Assembly: GCA_964236735.1 (NCBI GenBank)
Contig: CAXSFM010000022.1
Span: 1 to 64,000, forward strand
DNA: 64,000 nucleotides
Reading direction: 5' to 3'
DNA from: JAIVJG01 sp964236735
GTDB lineage: Bacteria; Acidobacteriota; Blastocatellia; Pyrinomonadales; Pyrinomonadaceae
The notes under the pieces were generated by a model, which saw only the letters and a program-made list of their open reading frames with translations, ran no database searches and was not told the DNA's origin. Both the position numbers and the translations under genes were made by a program. Below are positions 43,550-52,145 of the stretch, one piece after another (position 1 is the first letter of the stretch; every line of letters begins with the position of its first letter).

Positions 43550-44287
43550 TTAGTCCGTATCCTTCTCGTTGGCGGTTGATTCGGTTTTCTTCGAGCGACG
43601 CCCGCCGCTGCCAGCCTTGTCTGCATCATCCGACTCTGGAATCGAAGCCTCGCCCTTGCCGCGCGCTTTGGTTGTCTCAGGCTTCTCGTATGTGCGGTCG
43701 GCTTTCTTGCCGCCACGACGCCCGCCCTTCGCCTCGCTCGACTCTTCAAGTTTCGTCACCGTCTTCTTGCCCGACGCGACAGTCTTCGCGCGTTTCTTTG
43801 AAGAATCAGCCGCCTCGCGCTCGCGCGGGTTATCAACGAGTTCGATGATCGCGAGTTCAGCGTTATCGCCGTCGCGCCGACCAAGTTTGATGATGCGCGT
43901 GTAGCCGCCGGGACGATCCTTGAAACGCTCGCCGAGTTCATCGAAGAGACGCTTGACCGCCGCGACGCCCGCCGTGCGAGGCGCGCGAACCTGGCCGCGC
44001 TTGCCCGTCGAGGCCGACTGCCCGCGATTGCCCGCGTGGAAAAAGGCCGCCGCTTGCCGGCGCAGATGCACGGCTTGCACGGCGGCTTGATCGCCTTCCA
44101 ACCCCTGCGCGTTGCGCGAGAGCGTAATCACGCGCTCGACGAACGGGCGCAACTCTTTCGCTTTCGGCAGCGTCGTGACGATGCGCTCGTCGCGCGCGTT
44201 GATGAGCGAAGTCGCCAGATTACGCAGCATGGACATGCGGTGCTCGGTGGTGCGTCCCAGCTTACGATGTGCTTTTAAGTGTCGCAT
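43550..44287 (-). CDS. rplQ: Ribosomal protein L17 with long basic tail
   Basis: 245 residues against the usual 116-130. The first ~125 are canonical (MRHLKAHRKLGRTTEHRMSM, LRNLATSLI, GGYTRIIKLGRRDGDNAELA). The remaining ~120 are Lys/Glu/Ser/Gly-rich and probably disordered (AKGGRRGGKKADRTYE). Last gene of the alpha operon; the terminator follows. Confidence 0.97.
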   Translation of the reverse strand: MRHLKAHRKLGRTTEHRMSMLRNLATSLINARDERIVTTLPKAKELRPFVERVITLSRNAQGLEGDQAAVQAVHLRRQAAAFFHAGNRGQSASTGKRGQVRAPRTAGVAAVKRLFDELGERFKDRPGGYTRIIKLGRRDGDNAELAIIELVDNPREREAADSSKKRAKTVASGKKTVTKLEESSEAKGGRRGGKKADRTYEKPETTKARGKGEASIPESDDADKAGSGGRRSKKTESTANEKDTD

Positions 44288-44300
44288 GACAATTCACCAG

Positions 44301-44384
44301 AGTGATGAGTGATGAGTGATGAGTGATGAGTGAAAGACAAAAACTGCCTTGATTCATCGTTCATCATTCCGCATTCATCAAATC
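44301..44384. repeat. GTGATGA-word hairpin (rpoA / rplQ)
   Basis: Left arm 44301-44334 is almost pure GTGATGA repeats; right arm 44351-44384 has the CATCATT variant, so pairing is imperfect. Confidence 0.85.
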
Positions 44385-44386
44385 TT

Positions 44387-45451
44387 CTACTCCTCTTCTT
44401 CCTCATCGTCCGCAAATTCCATATCGCCGGTGGCGGCGTCTCTCCCGCCGGAGCCGGGAATCGGATTGCCCTGTTCGTCGAACTCCATACCGAAGTCGAG
44501 TCCCATCCCGTGCAGGATGTCTTTAATCTCGTTGAGCGACTTCTTTCCGAAGTTCTTCGTCGCCAGCATCTCGCGCTCGCTGCGTTGGACGAGATCGCGG
44601 ATGGTGCGAATGTTGGCGTTCTTCAGGCAGTTGTAAGAGCGGACAGATAGCTCAAGCTCGTCAACGGAGCGGTCGAGCAGGTCGTTACGCGGAAGCGGCG
44701 CTCGCTCGATGTTTTGATAAGCGTACTCGTCCGTGTCTTCCTCAAAATTGATGAAGATCGCCATGTGATCCTTAATCAACTTCGCGGCAAGGCCAATGGC
44801 ATCGTCCGGTTTGACGGAGCCGTCCGTCCAGACTTCAATCGTCAGCTTGTCGAACTCCGTGTTCTGTCCGAGACGCGCGGCCTCGACGGTGTAGTTAACC
44901 TTCTTGACGGGCGTATGCACGGAGTCAACCGGGATATAACCGAGAGAGAGGTCTTCGTCAAAGTTGCGCTCGGCAGGGACGTAACCGCGCCCGCGTCGCA
45001 AGCGCATCTCGACGGTGATCGAGCCGCCATCGCTGACGGTCGCGATATAGACGTTTGGATCGAGAACTTCGACTTCGCCGTCGGACTGTATGTCAGCGGA
45101 AGTAACTTCACCCGCGCCGTCTTTGTGAATCGTCAGCGTCTTCGCTTCGCTGCCATGCAGCTTGAAGGGAATCTGCTTCAAATTCAGAATCACGTCCGTC
45201 GCATCCTCGACGACGCCGCGAATGCTTGAAAACTCGTGCTCGACGCCTTCGATTTTGACGGCGGTGATGGCCGCGCCCTCGATTGAGGAAAGCAGCGCGC
45301 GCCTAAGTGAATTGCCGATGGTTGTCCCGAAGCCGCGCTCGAACGGCTGTGCCGAGAAGCGTCCGTAGCGTTCGGTCAACGTCTCGGCTTCGACGGCGAG
45401 GCGGCGCGGCATCTGAAATCCTGTCCAGAGATTTTGTTGATCCATAGCCAT
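44387..45451 (-). CDS. rpoA: RNA polymerase alpha subunit
   Basis: 354 residues from ATG 45451 (MAMDQQNLW); the frame to 45517 is unsupported. N-terminal assembly domain (GRFSAQPFERGFGTTIGNSL, ending RRALLSS) and alpha-CTD (LELSVRSYNCLKNANIRTIR) with NFGKKSLNEIK, the helix-hairpin-helix that binds UP elements. It ends in a short acidic tail, EFADDEEEEE, not typical of the family. Alpha operon gene between rpsD and rplQ. Confidence 0.98.
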   Translation of the reverse strand: MAMDQQNLWTGFQMPRRLAVEAETLTERYGRFSAQPFERGFGTTIGNSLRRALLSSIEGAAITAVKIEGVEHEFSSIRGVVEDATDVILNLKQIPFKLHGSEAKTLTIHKDGAGEVTSADIQSDGEVEVLDPNVYIATVSDGGSITVEMRLRRGRGYVPAERNFDEDLSLGYIPVDSVHTPVKKVNYTVEAARLGQNTEFDKLTIEVWTDGSVKPDDAIGLAAKLIKDHMAIFINFEEDTDEYAYQNIERAPLPRNDLLDRSVDELELSVRSYNCLKNANIRTIRDLVQRSEREMLATKNFGKKSLNEIKDILHGMGLDFGMEFDEQGNPIPGSGGRDAATGDMEFADDEEEEE

Positions 45452-45506
45452 AGTTTTATCAAATCCTGTATCAGAAAAGGCAAAGCAGCGGGGTGCGTCC
45501 GCTTCA

Positions 45507-45542
45507 GCCTCCGGCATCTCGATGTGACGAGATGCGCGAGGC
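45507..45542. repeat. GC-rich hairpin (rpsD / rpoA)
   Basis: GCCTCCGGCATCTCG (45507-45521) pairs with CGAGATGCGCGAGGC (45528-45542), two mismatches. Not made of tandem words, unlike the neighbouring spacers; possibly a separate regulatory or processing hairpin. Confidence 0.6.
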
Positions 45543-45565
45543 CAAGCGTCGCACTCCGCGCGAAA

Positions 45566-46204
45566 TTACTTGCTGTAAAGTTCGACGATCAGTTGCTCGT
45601 TAATCGAGCGGTCAACGTCGGCGCGCGTCGGCAAGGATGCGACTCTGGCTGACAACTCGCCCTCGCCCGGCGCGAGCCAGCTCGGACGACCACGACCGCC
45701 GGCGGTCTGCCACGCGCTCTCGACGTGCGGATTCGTGCGGCTCGCTTCCTTGATGCTGATGATGTCGCCCTGCTTCACCTGAAACGAGGGAATATCAACT
45801 TTGCGCCCGTTGACTTCGACGTGTCCATGATTGACGAGTTGACGCGCCTGTCTCCGCGACGTGGCAAAGCCCGCGCGATAGGCGACATTGTCGAGGCGGC
45901 GTTCGAGCAGGATCAAAAGATTTTCGCCCGTGATGCCCTTAACGCGCGCAGCACGCTCGAAATAGTTGCGGAACTGACCTTCGAGAACAAAATAGATGCG
46001 CTTGACCTTTTGCTTCTCGCGCAACTGCAAGCCGTAACCCTGCAACGCCTTGCCGCGTCGCATCGAGTTGCCGTGCTGTCCGGGCGGCTGCGTGCCGCGT
46101 TTCTCAATCGGACAGGAGGGCTTGAAACAACGGTCGCCCTTCAAAAATAATTTTGCGCCTTCGCGGCGGCACAGACGGCACACCGCTCCACGATACCTAG
46201 CCAC
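45566..46204 (-). CDS. rpsD: Ribosomal protein S4
   Basis: 212 residues from GTG 46204 (GGAGG ten bases upstream). Zinc-type N-terminus (CRLCRREGAKLFLKGDRC, then a fourth Cys), followed by the S4 RNA-binding domain (RLDNVAYRAGFATSRRQARQ, LVNHGHVEVNG). Primary 16S binder and possible operon autoregulator. GTG start is unusual among its neighbours. Confidence 0.98.
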   Translation of the reverse strand: MARYRGAVCRLCRREGAKLFLKGDRCFKPSCPIEKRGTQPPGQHGNSMRRGKALQGYGLQLREKQKVKRIYFVLEGQFRNYFERAARVKGITGENLLILLERRLDNVAYRAGFATSRRQARQLVNHGHVEVNGRKVDIPSFQVKQGDIISIKEASRTNPHVESAWQTAGGRGRPSWLAPGEGELSARVASLPTRADVDRSINEQLIVELYSK

Positions 46205-46302
46205 TTCTTTTTTGCCTCCGGTCTAATTTACAAGACGGAAAAGTTTACAGATGGCACGGACGTTTCCCGCGCGACCCTTCATCCTTTAGGTCAATTAAAA
46301 AA

Positions 46303-46379
46303 GTGATGAGTGATAGGTGATGAGTGATAAGAAAAAGCCGATGCTCTTGCCTTATCACTCATCACTTATTACTTATCAC
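46303..46379. repeat. GTGATGA-word hairpin (rpsK / rpsD)
   Basis: 29-base arms (46303-46331 and 46351-46379) in which all three mismatches are G-U wobbles; loop AAAAAGCCGATGCTCTTGC. Confidence 0.93.
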
Positions 46380-46386
46380 CTGCTTG

Positions 46387-46791
46387 CTAAACTCTGCGCC
46401 GCTTCGGTGGACGGCAACCGTTGTGCGGAATGGGCGTCGTGTCGCGGATGACCATGACGCGAATGCCGGAACTATTGATGGCGCGAATCGCCGACTCGCG
46501 ACCGCCGCCCGGCCCCTTGACGCGCACTTCGGCCTGCGTCATGCCCGCTTCCTTCGCGATGCGAGCCGCCTCGCCAGCCGCCTGTTGCGCGGCGAACGGC
46601 GTGCCTTTGCGCGAGCCACGAAAGCCGCGCGCGCCCGCCGATGATTGCGCGACGAGATTGCCTTCCAAGTCCGTGATCGAGATCATCGTATTATTGAACG
46701 ACGCCGCGATGTGGACGATCCCGCTCGGAATATTCTTCTTCTCTTTCTTGCGAAAGGCTTTTTTCTTACCGCCAGTAGTTGGTTTTGCCAT
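46387..46791 (-). CDS. rpsK: Ribosomal protein S11
   Basis: 134 residues; GIVHIAASFNNTMISITDLE, GFRGSRKGTPFAAQQAA and C-terminal RDTTPIPHNGCRPPKRRRV are diagnostic. Lys-rich N-terminus. ATG 46791 follows GAGGTTCT, which is fused to the hairpin arm. Confidence 0.98.
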   Translation of the reverse strand: MAKPTTGGKKKAFRKKEKKNIPSGIVHIAASFNNTMISITDLEGNLVAQSSAGARGFRGSRKGTPFAAQQAAGEAARIAKEAGMTQAEVRVKGPGGGRESAIRAINSSGIRVMVIRDTTPIPHNGCRPPKRRRV

Positions 46792-46798
46792 AGAACCT

Positions 46799-46876
46799 CA
46801 GTGGTCAGTGGCCGGTGGTTAGTGGTCAGATAAGCCAGCTTTTCGCTGACCACTAACCACCGGCCACTGACCACTG
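46799..46876. repeat. GGTCAGTG-word hairpin, perfect 31-base stem (rpsM / rpsK)
   Basis: Arms 46799-46829 and 46846-46876 are perfectly complementary over 31 bases; 16-base loop ATAAGCCAGCTTTTCG. Nearly the entire gap between the genes is stem. Confidence 0.96.
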
Positions 46877-46880
46877 CAAT

Positions 46881-47264
46881 TTACTTTTTGCCCGGCGCTT
46901 TCTTCTTGGCGACGGTCGCGCGGCGCGGGCCTTTGCGCGTGCGTGCGTTGGTGTGCGTGCGCTGTCCCCGGACGGGGAGGCCGCGACGGTGACGCAGGCC
47001 GCGATAGCAGCCGATGTCCATCAGACGCTTGATGTCCATTTGGACGCGCTTGCGGAGGTCGCCCTCAACTTCGCCCTGTCCTTCGATGATCGAGCGGATG
47101 CGCCCCAGTTGAGATTCGTCCAGATCACGCACGCGCGTGTCCAGACCAATCTCCGCCTCTTTCAGAATCGAGGTCGCGCGCGAGCGACCGATGCCGTAAA
47201 TATACGTCAGGCCGATTTCAACGCGCTTATTGACGGGAAGGTCAATGCCAACGATACGAGCCAT
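46881..47264 (-). CDS. rpsM: Ribosomal protein S13
   Basis: 127 residues; MARIVGIDLPVNKRVEIGLT, YIYGIGRSRA, and GLRHRRGLPVRGQRTHTNAR are conserved, with a Lys-rich tail. Head protein touching the P-site tRNA. 56 bases after rpmJ with no word hairpin. Confidence 0.98.
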   Translation of the reverse strand: MARIVGIDLPVNKRVEIGLTYIYGIGRSRATSILKEAEIGLDTRVRDLDESQLGRIRSIIEGQGEVEGDLRKRVQMDIKRLMDIGCYRGLRHRRGLPVRGQRTHTNARTRKGPRRATVAKKKAPGKK

Positions 47265-47320
47265 TTCTTCTCTCCAAACTCTTAGTAATTCGTTTCGGAC
47301 GATTTCAAACTCGGATTAAA

Positions 47321-47434
47321 TCAACCCTGTCGCTGTTTGTGCTTTGGATTGGTGCAGATGACTCTGACCACGCCTTTGCGGTGGATCACCTTGCAGTTGT
47401 CACACATCTTTTTGACGGAAGCTCGTACTTTCAT
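47321..47434 (-). CDS. rpmJ: Ribosomal protein L36
   Basis: 37 residues from ATG 47434 to TGA 47321-47323: MKVRASVKKMCDNCKVIHRK (first 20), then GVVRVICTNPKHKQRQG. Zinc-binding form with C-x2-C ... C ... H. Too short for many gene callers but unmistakable. In its standard place between map and rpsM, though infA is missing between map and rpmJ. Confidence 0.97.
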   Translation of the reverse strand: MKVRASVKKMCDNCKVIHRKGVVRVICTNPKHKQRQG

Positions 47435-47559
47435 GTCTCACACCTCTCGCGCGGAAAATAACACTGTTACTGTCTCTGGATAAAAAAGACCGTGACTCGC
47501 AAACTGCGGATTTTAGCACACCCCGCTGGATGCTCCAAGCGACGAGGAAGAATCTACTC

Positions 47560-48342
47560 TCAGACGTGCGCCATCTCGACTTCTCGCACCTTTTGCGCGA
47601 CCTGCGTCAGCACTTCCGGCCCTTCTTCCGTGATCGCGATGGTGTGCTCGACATGCGCGCTCGGCTTGCCGTCGAGCGTCACCACCGTCCAGCCATCTGC
47701 GAGCGTCTTCGTGTATTGCGTGCCCATGTTAATCATCGGCTCGACGGCGAAGACGTAACCGGCTTTGATTTTGTCTTTCGTGCCGGGCTTTCCGTAATTC
47801 GGGATTTGCGGGTCTTCGTGCATCTTGCGACCAATGCCGTGTCCCACATAGTCGCGCACGATTGAGTAGCCGTGCCTCTCTGCGTGTTCCTGCACCGCCC
47901 AACCGATGTCGCCCAGACGCTTGCCCGGCCAGCATTGTTGAATGGCAAGTTCAAGACATTCTTCGGCGATACGAATCAGTTTGAAACTCGCCTCGCTGAC
48001 GCGCCCGACGGGAACGGTCGTCGCGGTATCGCCGACGAAACCTTCGAGCGTCGCGCCGCAATCAACGGAAAAGATGTCGCCCTCTTTGAGCGCATATTTC
48101 GATGGAAAGCCGTGGACGATTTGCTCGTTGACCGACGCGCAGATGGAAAACGGGAAACCGTGATAGCCCTTGAACGTGGGAAGCGCGCCCGCGTCGCGAA
48201 TCATCTTCTCAGCCGCCGCGTCGAGTTCGAGCGTCGTGATGCCGGGCTGCACCAGACGGCGCAACTCCTCGCGCACCAGCCCGATCAAACGACCGGCGGC
48301 GCGCATCTTCTCCAACTCTTTTTTCGACTTCCCGATAATCAT
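47560..48342 (-). CDS. map: Methionine aminopeptidase, type I
   Basis: 260 residues. Pita-bread fold with metal ligands in SVDCGATLEGFVGDTATTV (Asp pair), GHGIGRKMHEDP (His), and FAVEPMI (Glu) and a final Glu in VEHTIAITEEG. Removes initiator Met from new proteins. Follows adk across a hairpin. The 125 bases to rpmJ hold no gene. Confidence 0.98.
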   Translation of the reverse strand: MIIGKSKKELEKMRAAGRLIGLVREELRRLVQPGITTLELDAAAEKMIRDAGALPTFKGYHGFPFSICASVNEQIVHGFPSKYALKEGDIFSVDCGATLEGFVGDTATTVPVGRVSEASFKLIRIAEECLELAIQQCWPGKRLGDIGWAVQEHAERHGYSIVRDYVGHGIGRKMHEDPQIPNYGKPGTKDKIKAGYVFAVEPMINMGTQYTKTLADGWTVVTLDGKPSAHVEHTIAITEEGPEVLTQVAQKVREVEMAHV

Positions 48343-48350
48343 TCAAAAGC

Positions 48351-48429
48351 AGTGATAAGAGATAAGTAATGAGTGATGAGAAAAGCCGGTTTGCTTTCTC
48401 TTATCACTTATTACTTATCACTCATTACT
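48351..48429. repeat. GTGATAA-word hairpin (adk / map)
   Basis: Left arm 48351-48386, right arm 48393-48429, joined by a short loop within AAAAGCCGGTTTGCTTT. The right arm encodes the last residues MSDK and the stop of adk. Confidence 0.9.
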
Positions 48430-49067
48430 ATCTCCTCGATGTCCGCATAAATCGCTTCCACGTCGCGCGTGCCGTCAACGTTGTGCAGGCGATGCGTGGC
48501 GGCGTAGTAGTCAAGCAGCGGCTGAGTCTGCTGCGTGTAAGTTTCAAGCCGCACTTTGATCTTCTCCGACGTGTCGTCCGCGCGATGAATCAACTCCGCT
48601 TGCGGATGAAAGTCGCAGACGCCGTCTGTCTTCGGCGACTTGAAAAAGACGTTGTAAATCTCGCCGCAGACGGGACAACTCCGGCGTCCCGTGGCGCGCT
48701 TTTCCAGCAACTCGAAGGGCACGTCAACGAGGACGGCGACGATCTTGTGACCTTGCTCGACGGCGATTTTTTCGAGCATCTCGGCCTGCACAGTCGTCCT
48801 CGGAAAACCGTCGAGGACGTATCCATTGCGACAGTCTTCCCGGTTCGTGCGTTCTTCAACGACGCGAATTACGAGCGCGTCCGAGATGAGTTTGCCAGAC
48901 GCCTGCACCGCGCGCACTTCCGATGCCAGAGGCGTCTCGGCTGTCGCGAGCGCGCGAAACATGTCGCCCGTCGAAATCTGCGGCAGGCCGCTCCGCTCTT
49001 GCAGCAGACGCGCCTGCGTTCCCTTGCCCGCTCCTGGCGCGCCCATGAGAACGATGATCTTCGACAT
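48411..49067 (-). CDS. adk: Adenylate kinase
   Basis: 218 residues from ATG 49067 (MSKIIVLMGAPGAGKGTQAR); upstream codons to 49142 are unsupported. P-loop GAPGAGKGT, NMP region STGDMFR, GFPRT, and the LID with zinc-type residues (CPVCGEIYN ... CDFH). Makes ADP from ATP and AMP. Its C-terminus (EEIVMSDK-stop) is formed by a hairpin arm. In the usual secY-adk-map order. Confidence 0.98.
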   Translation of the reverse strand: MSKIIVLMGAPGAGKGTQARLLQERSGLPQISTGDMFRALATAETPLASEVRAVQASGKLISDALVIRVVEERTNREDCRNGYVLDGFPRTTVQAEMLEKIAVEQGHKIVAVLVDVPFELLEKRATGRRSCPVCGEIYNVFFKSPKTDGVCDFHPQAELIHRADDTSEKIKVRLETYTQQTQPLLDYYAATHRLHNVDGTRDVEAIYADIEEIVMSDK

Positions 49068-49079
49068 AAAGGCAGTGTT

Positions 49080-49151
49080 CAGTGGAGAGTGGCCGTCGGT
49101 CAGTGAAGCACTGATACTATCTGGCAACTGACCGCCGGCCACTGGCTGCTG
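49080..49151. repeat. CAGTGG-word hairpin (secY / adk)
   Basis: Left arm 49080-49104 and right arm 49127-49151, 25 bases with about four mismatches (CAGTGGAGAGTGGCCGTCGG / ...GGCCACTGGCTGCTG). Confidence 0.8.
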
Positions 49152-49154
49152 TCT

Positions 49155-50576
49155 TTAGCTTCTGCGTCCGCGCAGGCGGCTGCCCGGGCCGAAGAAACCT
49201 TCGTAGTTACGCATCACGAGTTGCGCTTCGATTTGCTGCGCGGTGTCCATCGCGACGCCGACGAGAATCAGGAGGCTCGTGCCGCCGAAGTAAAATTGGT
49301 AGCCCATGCCGCGCGGAATCCATCCCAAGCCCGGCGTGCGGCTGACGAAGTCTTCGAGTCCTGTACCAATCAGCGGCAGCCGTCCGACGTTGAAGCCGCT
49401 CAACATAATCTGCGGGATGAGCGCGACGAAGACGAGATAGATTGCGCCGACGGTCGTTAAGCGCGTCAGGATCGTATTCAGAAACTCGGCGGTATTTCTG
49501 CCCGGTCGGATGCCGGGGATAAAGCCGCCGTGCTTGCGTAGATTGTCGGCCACTTCGTCCACGTTGAAGATAATCGTGATGTAGAAAAACGTGAACAGGA
49601 TAATGAGCGACGCGAAGAACAGTTCGTAGTACGGGTCGCCGCCGTGAAAGCTCTGAAAGAAAGTGTGAATCCTGCTTGAGATCGCCCCCGGATTGGCAGG
49701 GTCGCCCGGCACGAATTGCAGCACGGTCTGCGGAATGGCGAGCACGGACGAAGCGAAGATGACGGGAATGACGCCGCCCATGTTGATCTTGATCGGCATG
49801 TTCGTCTGCTGCCCGCCGACGAGTTGACGCCCGACGTGCCGCTTGGCGTAAGAAATCGGAATCTTCCGCCGCGCCGTCTCGACATAGACGATGAAGGCGA
49901 TGAGGATAATTAGAATCGCAACCAGCGCGAGGACGCCGATAGTCTGAAAAGTATCGCCGCTTCTGAGACGCTCGAAGACTTGCGGGACGCCCTTCGTCGG
50001 CAGGCCGATGACGATGCCGGAGAAGATAAGCATCGAGATGCCGTTGCCGATACCGCGCTCCGTAATCTGCTCGCCGAGCCACATGATGAAGACCGTGCCG
50101 GTCGTCAAGGTCAACATCGTCGTCAGGATGAAGCCCGGCCCGCTCGCGCCGACCTGATTAGACTGGAGCCAGCGCGCGACGATGAAGGTCTGGAAAGAAC
50201 AAAGTATGACCGTCAGATAGCGCGTATACTGGTTAATTTTCTGCCGACCGGCCTCGCCCTCTTCCTGCATCTTTTTGAGTTGCGGGAAGACCGTCGTCAT
50301 CAACTGCAGGATGATCGAGGCGGTGATGTAAGGCGTGACGCCGAGCGCGAAGACGGAGATGGTCTGGAAGTTTCCGCCGGAGAAAAGGTCGAGCACGCCG
50401 AGCAGGGTGCTGCCGACTTGCTGCCAGACCACTTTCAGTTGGTCGCGGTCAACGCCGGGCGCGGTGATGTGCGCGCCGAAGCGATAAATGGCGAGCATCG
50501 CCAGCGTAAACAGGATGCGCCGACGCAGGTCGGGCACGCTGAACATGTTGCGGACGGCGGCGAAAAACTTTTCCAT
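49155..50576 (-). CDS. secY: Protein translocase subunit SecY
   Basis: 473 residues, ten membrane helices. MFSVPDLRRRILFTLAMLAI start, helix-2 plug region after GVLDLFSGGNF, and the conserved cytoplasmic loops (YARRHVGRQ-like AKRHVGRQLVGG). The final cytoplasmic loop carries basic residues. Forms the Sec channel with SecE/SecG. Within the spc operon. Confidence 0.98.
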   Translation of the reverse strand: MEKFFAAVRNMFSVPDLRRRILFTLAMLAIYRFGAHITAPGVDRDQLKVVWQQVGSTLLGVLDLFSGGNFQTISVFALGVTPYITASIILQLMTTVFPQLKKMQEEGEAGRQKINQYTRYLTVILCSFQTFIVARWLQSNQVGASGPGFILTTMLTLTTGTVFIMWLGEQITERGIGNGISMLIFSGIVIGLPTKGVPQVFERLRSGDTFQTIGVLALVAILIILIAFIVYVETARRKIPISYAKRHVGRQLVGGQQTNMPIKINMGGVIPVIFASSVLAIPQTVLQFVPGDPANPGAISSRIHTFFQSFHGGDPYYELFFASLIILFTFFYITIIFNVDEVADNLRKHGGFIPGIRPGRNTAEFLNTILTRLTTVGAIYLVFVALIPQIMLSGFNVGRLPLIGTGLEDFVSRTPGLGWIPRGMGYQFYFGGTSLLILVGVAMDTAQQIEAQLVMRNYEGFFGPGSRLRGRRS

Positions 50577-50586
50577 AATTAACTCT

Positions 50587-50700
50587 CAGCAGTCAGCAAT
50601 CAGCTTAAAAACCGTTTTCGGAATCTGCCAACAACCTTTGAAGTATAAGCTCAACGAGTATTCCGTTTTGAGCTGACTGCTGATTGCTGAACGCTGACTG
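50587..50700. repeat. AGCAATC-word hairpin with nested stem (rplO / secY)
   Basis: Outer arms 50587-50606 and 50670-50700 (CAGCAGTCAGCAATCAGC / GCTGACTGCTGATTGC). The long loop holds a second stem, CGGAAT/ATTCCG. Confidence 0.8.
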
Positions 50701-50808
50701 CTTCTCTCTAACCAAAACGGCTGAAGACGCTTCTCAAGGCTTGTCTGCCTTTCACCGCGTCCTCAGCACACTTCACACGTTCAAAATTTCAAAAAGGCAG
50801 CTTGACTG

Positions 50809-51300
50809 TTACTCGACAGCCACGACGGGCGCGTCCGTCTTCTGGTGCGGGTCAATGATCGTGACGGTGCCGCCCGCGCCCTCGATTTTGGCGCGCGCAC
50901 TTTTCGTGAAGCGGTGCGCCGAGACGCGCAGAGCCTTCGTCACGTCGCCCGTGCCGAGGACGACGATGTCGCGCTTGCCTTTGGCGATGACTCCGCGCTC
51001 GTGCATGTTGGCGGGCGTGATTTCCTCGTTCGCTTCAAAACTTTTATCGAGCGACGCGAGGCTCACCTCGATCCACTCTTTCTTGAAAATATTCGTGAAG
51101 CCGCGTTTCGGCAAGCGACGCTGCAAGGGCATCTGTCCGCCCTCGAAGCCGATCTTCGCGCTGTAACCGGAGCGCGATTTCTGTCCCTTGTTGCCGCGCC
51201 CGGCGGTCTTTCCCAAACCGGAGCCGGGGCCGCGACCCACGCGCTTTTTCTTGTGCGTCGAACCCGGAGCTGGGTGCAAATTGTTCAAACCGATAGCCAT
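50809..51300 (-). CDS. rplO: Ribosomal protein L15
   Basis: 163 residues; GRGPGSGLGKTAGRGNKGQK and GFEGGQMPLQRRLPKRGF are diagnostic. Binds 23S rRNA late in assembly. ATG 51300. Confidence 0.98.
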   Translation of the reverse strand: MAIGLNNLHPAPGSTHKKKRVGRGPGSGLGKTAGRGNKGQKSRSGYSAKIGFEGGQMPLQRRLPKRGFTNIFKKEWIEVSLASLDKSFEANEEITPANMHERGVIAKGKRDIVVLGTGDVTKALRVSAHRFTKSARAKIEGAGGTVTIIDPHQKTDAPVVAVE

Positions 51301-51310
51301 GTCAAACCTC

Positions 51311-51386
51311 GTGAATGGTCAATGGTAAATAGTGAATGGCAGGAACAGGTTTATCTATTCACCATTGACCATTTACCAATTACCAG
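51311..51386. repeat. AATGGTC-word hairpin (rpmD / rplO)
   Basis: Arms 51311-51339 (GTGAATGGTCAATGGTAAAT) and 51355-51386 carry the same words but in shifted order, so pairing is about 23 of 29 plus two wobbles. Confidence 0.85.
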
Positions 51387-51390
51387 CTTT

Positions 51391-51606
51391 CTACTCAATG
51401 ATTCGCAGCAGGTGCGGGACTTTGGCGACGACGCCGCGCATCGAAGCGTTATCAGGACGCTCGACGATCTGATTCAGTTTGGTGAATCCGACGCTTCGCA
51501 CGATAACTTTCTGCGTCTTCGGGAAAGCGATCACGCTCCGGTAATACTGGATGCGAATCTTGCCTTCTCCGTTCTCTTGCTGCGTTTGCTTGTTCTCGTC
51601 AGCCAT
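51391..51606 (-). CDS. rpmD: Ribosomal protein L30
   Basis: 71 residues; core KIRIQYYRSVIAFPKTQKVI and GVVAKVPHLLRI. About 15 N-terminal residues (MADENKQTQQENGEG) are an extra acidic/Gln-rich extension. GAGGAG lies at the end of rpsE; the genes are two bases apart and probably coupled. Confidence 0.97.
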   Translation of the reverse strand: MADENKQTQQENGEGKIRIQYYRSVIAFPKTQKVIVRSVGFTKLNQIVERPDNASMRGVVAKVPHLLRIIE

Positions 51607-51608
51607 GA

Positions 51609-52115
51609 TTATAACTCCTCAACTTGCTTGCCGCGCAGCCGCGCCAACTCCATCGGGTCTTTCATGTTGACGAGACCATCAAACGTAGCGCGGACGACGT
51701 TGTGCGGATTGGCCGAACCGAGCGACTTCGTGCGAACGTCGTGGACGCCGACCGCCTGCATGACGGCGCGCACCGCACCGCCCGCGATCACGCCCGTGCC
51801 TTCCGCCGCCGGCTTCATCAAGACGCGCCCCGCCCCATGCACGCCGATGAGCGGGTGCGGCAGAGTGTTGTTGATGAGCGGCACGCGGATTAAATTCTTC
51901 TTCGCCGCTTCGATGGCTTTCTTGATGGCGAGCGGCACTTCGCGCGCCTTGCCCGTGCCGAAGCCGACGTGTCCCGCGCCGTCGCCGATGACGACGAGAG
52001 CCGCGAAGCTCATGTTTTTGCCGCCCTTGACGACCTTCGTCACGCGGTTGATGGAGATGACCTGATCGGTCAGATCGAGTCCCTGCGCTGTGATTCTCTG
52101 TTTCGGTTGTCGCAT
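51609..52115 (-). CDS. rpsE: Ribosomal protein S5
   Basis: 168 residues; RVTKVVKGGKNMSFAALVVI, GFGTGKAREVPLAIKKA, and PAAEGTGVIAGGAVRAVM conserved. Involved in decoding fidelity. Start ATG 52115. Confidence 0.98.
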   Translation of the reverse strand: MRQPKQRITAQGLDLTDQVISINRVTKVVKGGKNMSFAALVVIGDGAGHVGFGTGKAREVPLAIKKAIEAAKKNLIRVPLINNTLPHPLIGVHGAGRVLMKPAAEGTGVIAGGAVRAVMQAVGVHDVRTKSLGSANPHNVVRATFDGLVNMKDPMELARLRGKQVEEL

Positions 52116-52145
52116 TGCTTTTTCCTGTCGTGCCCGTGACGAACG

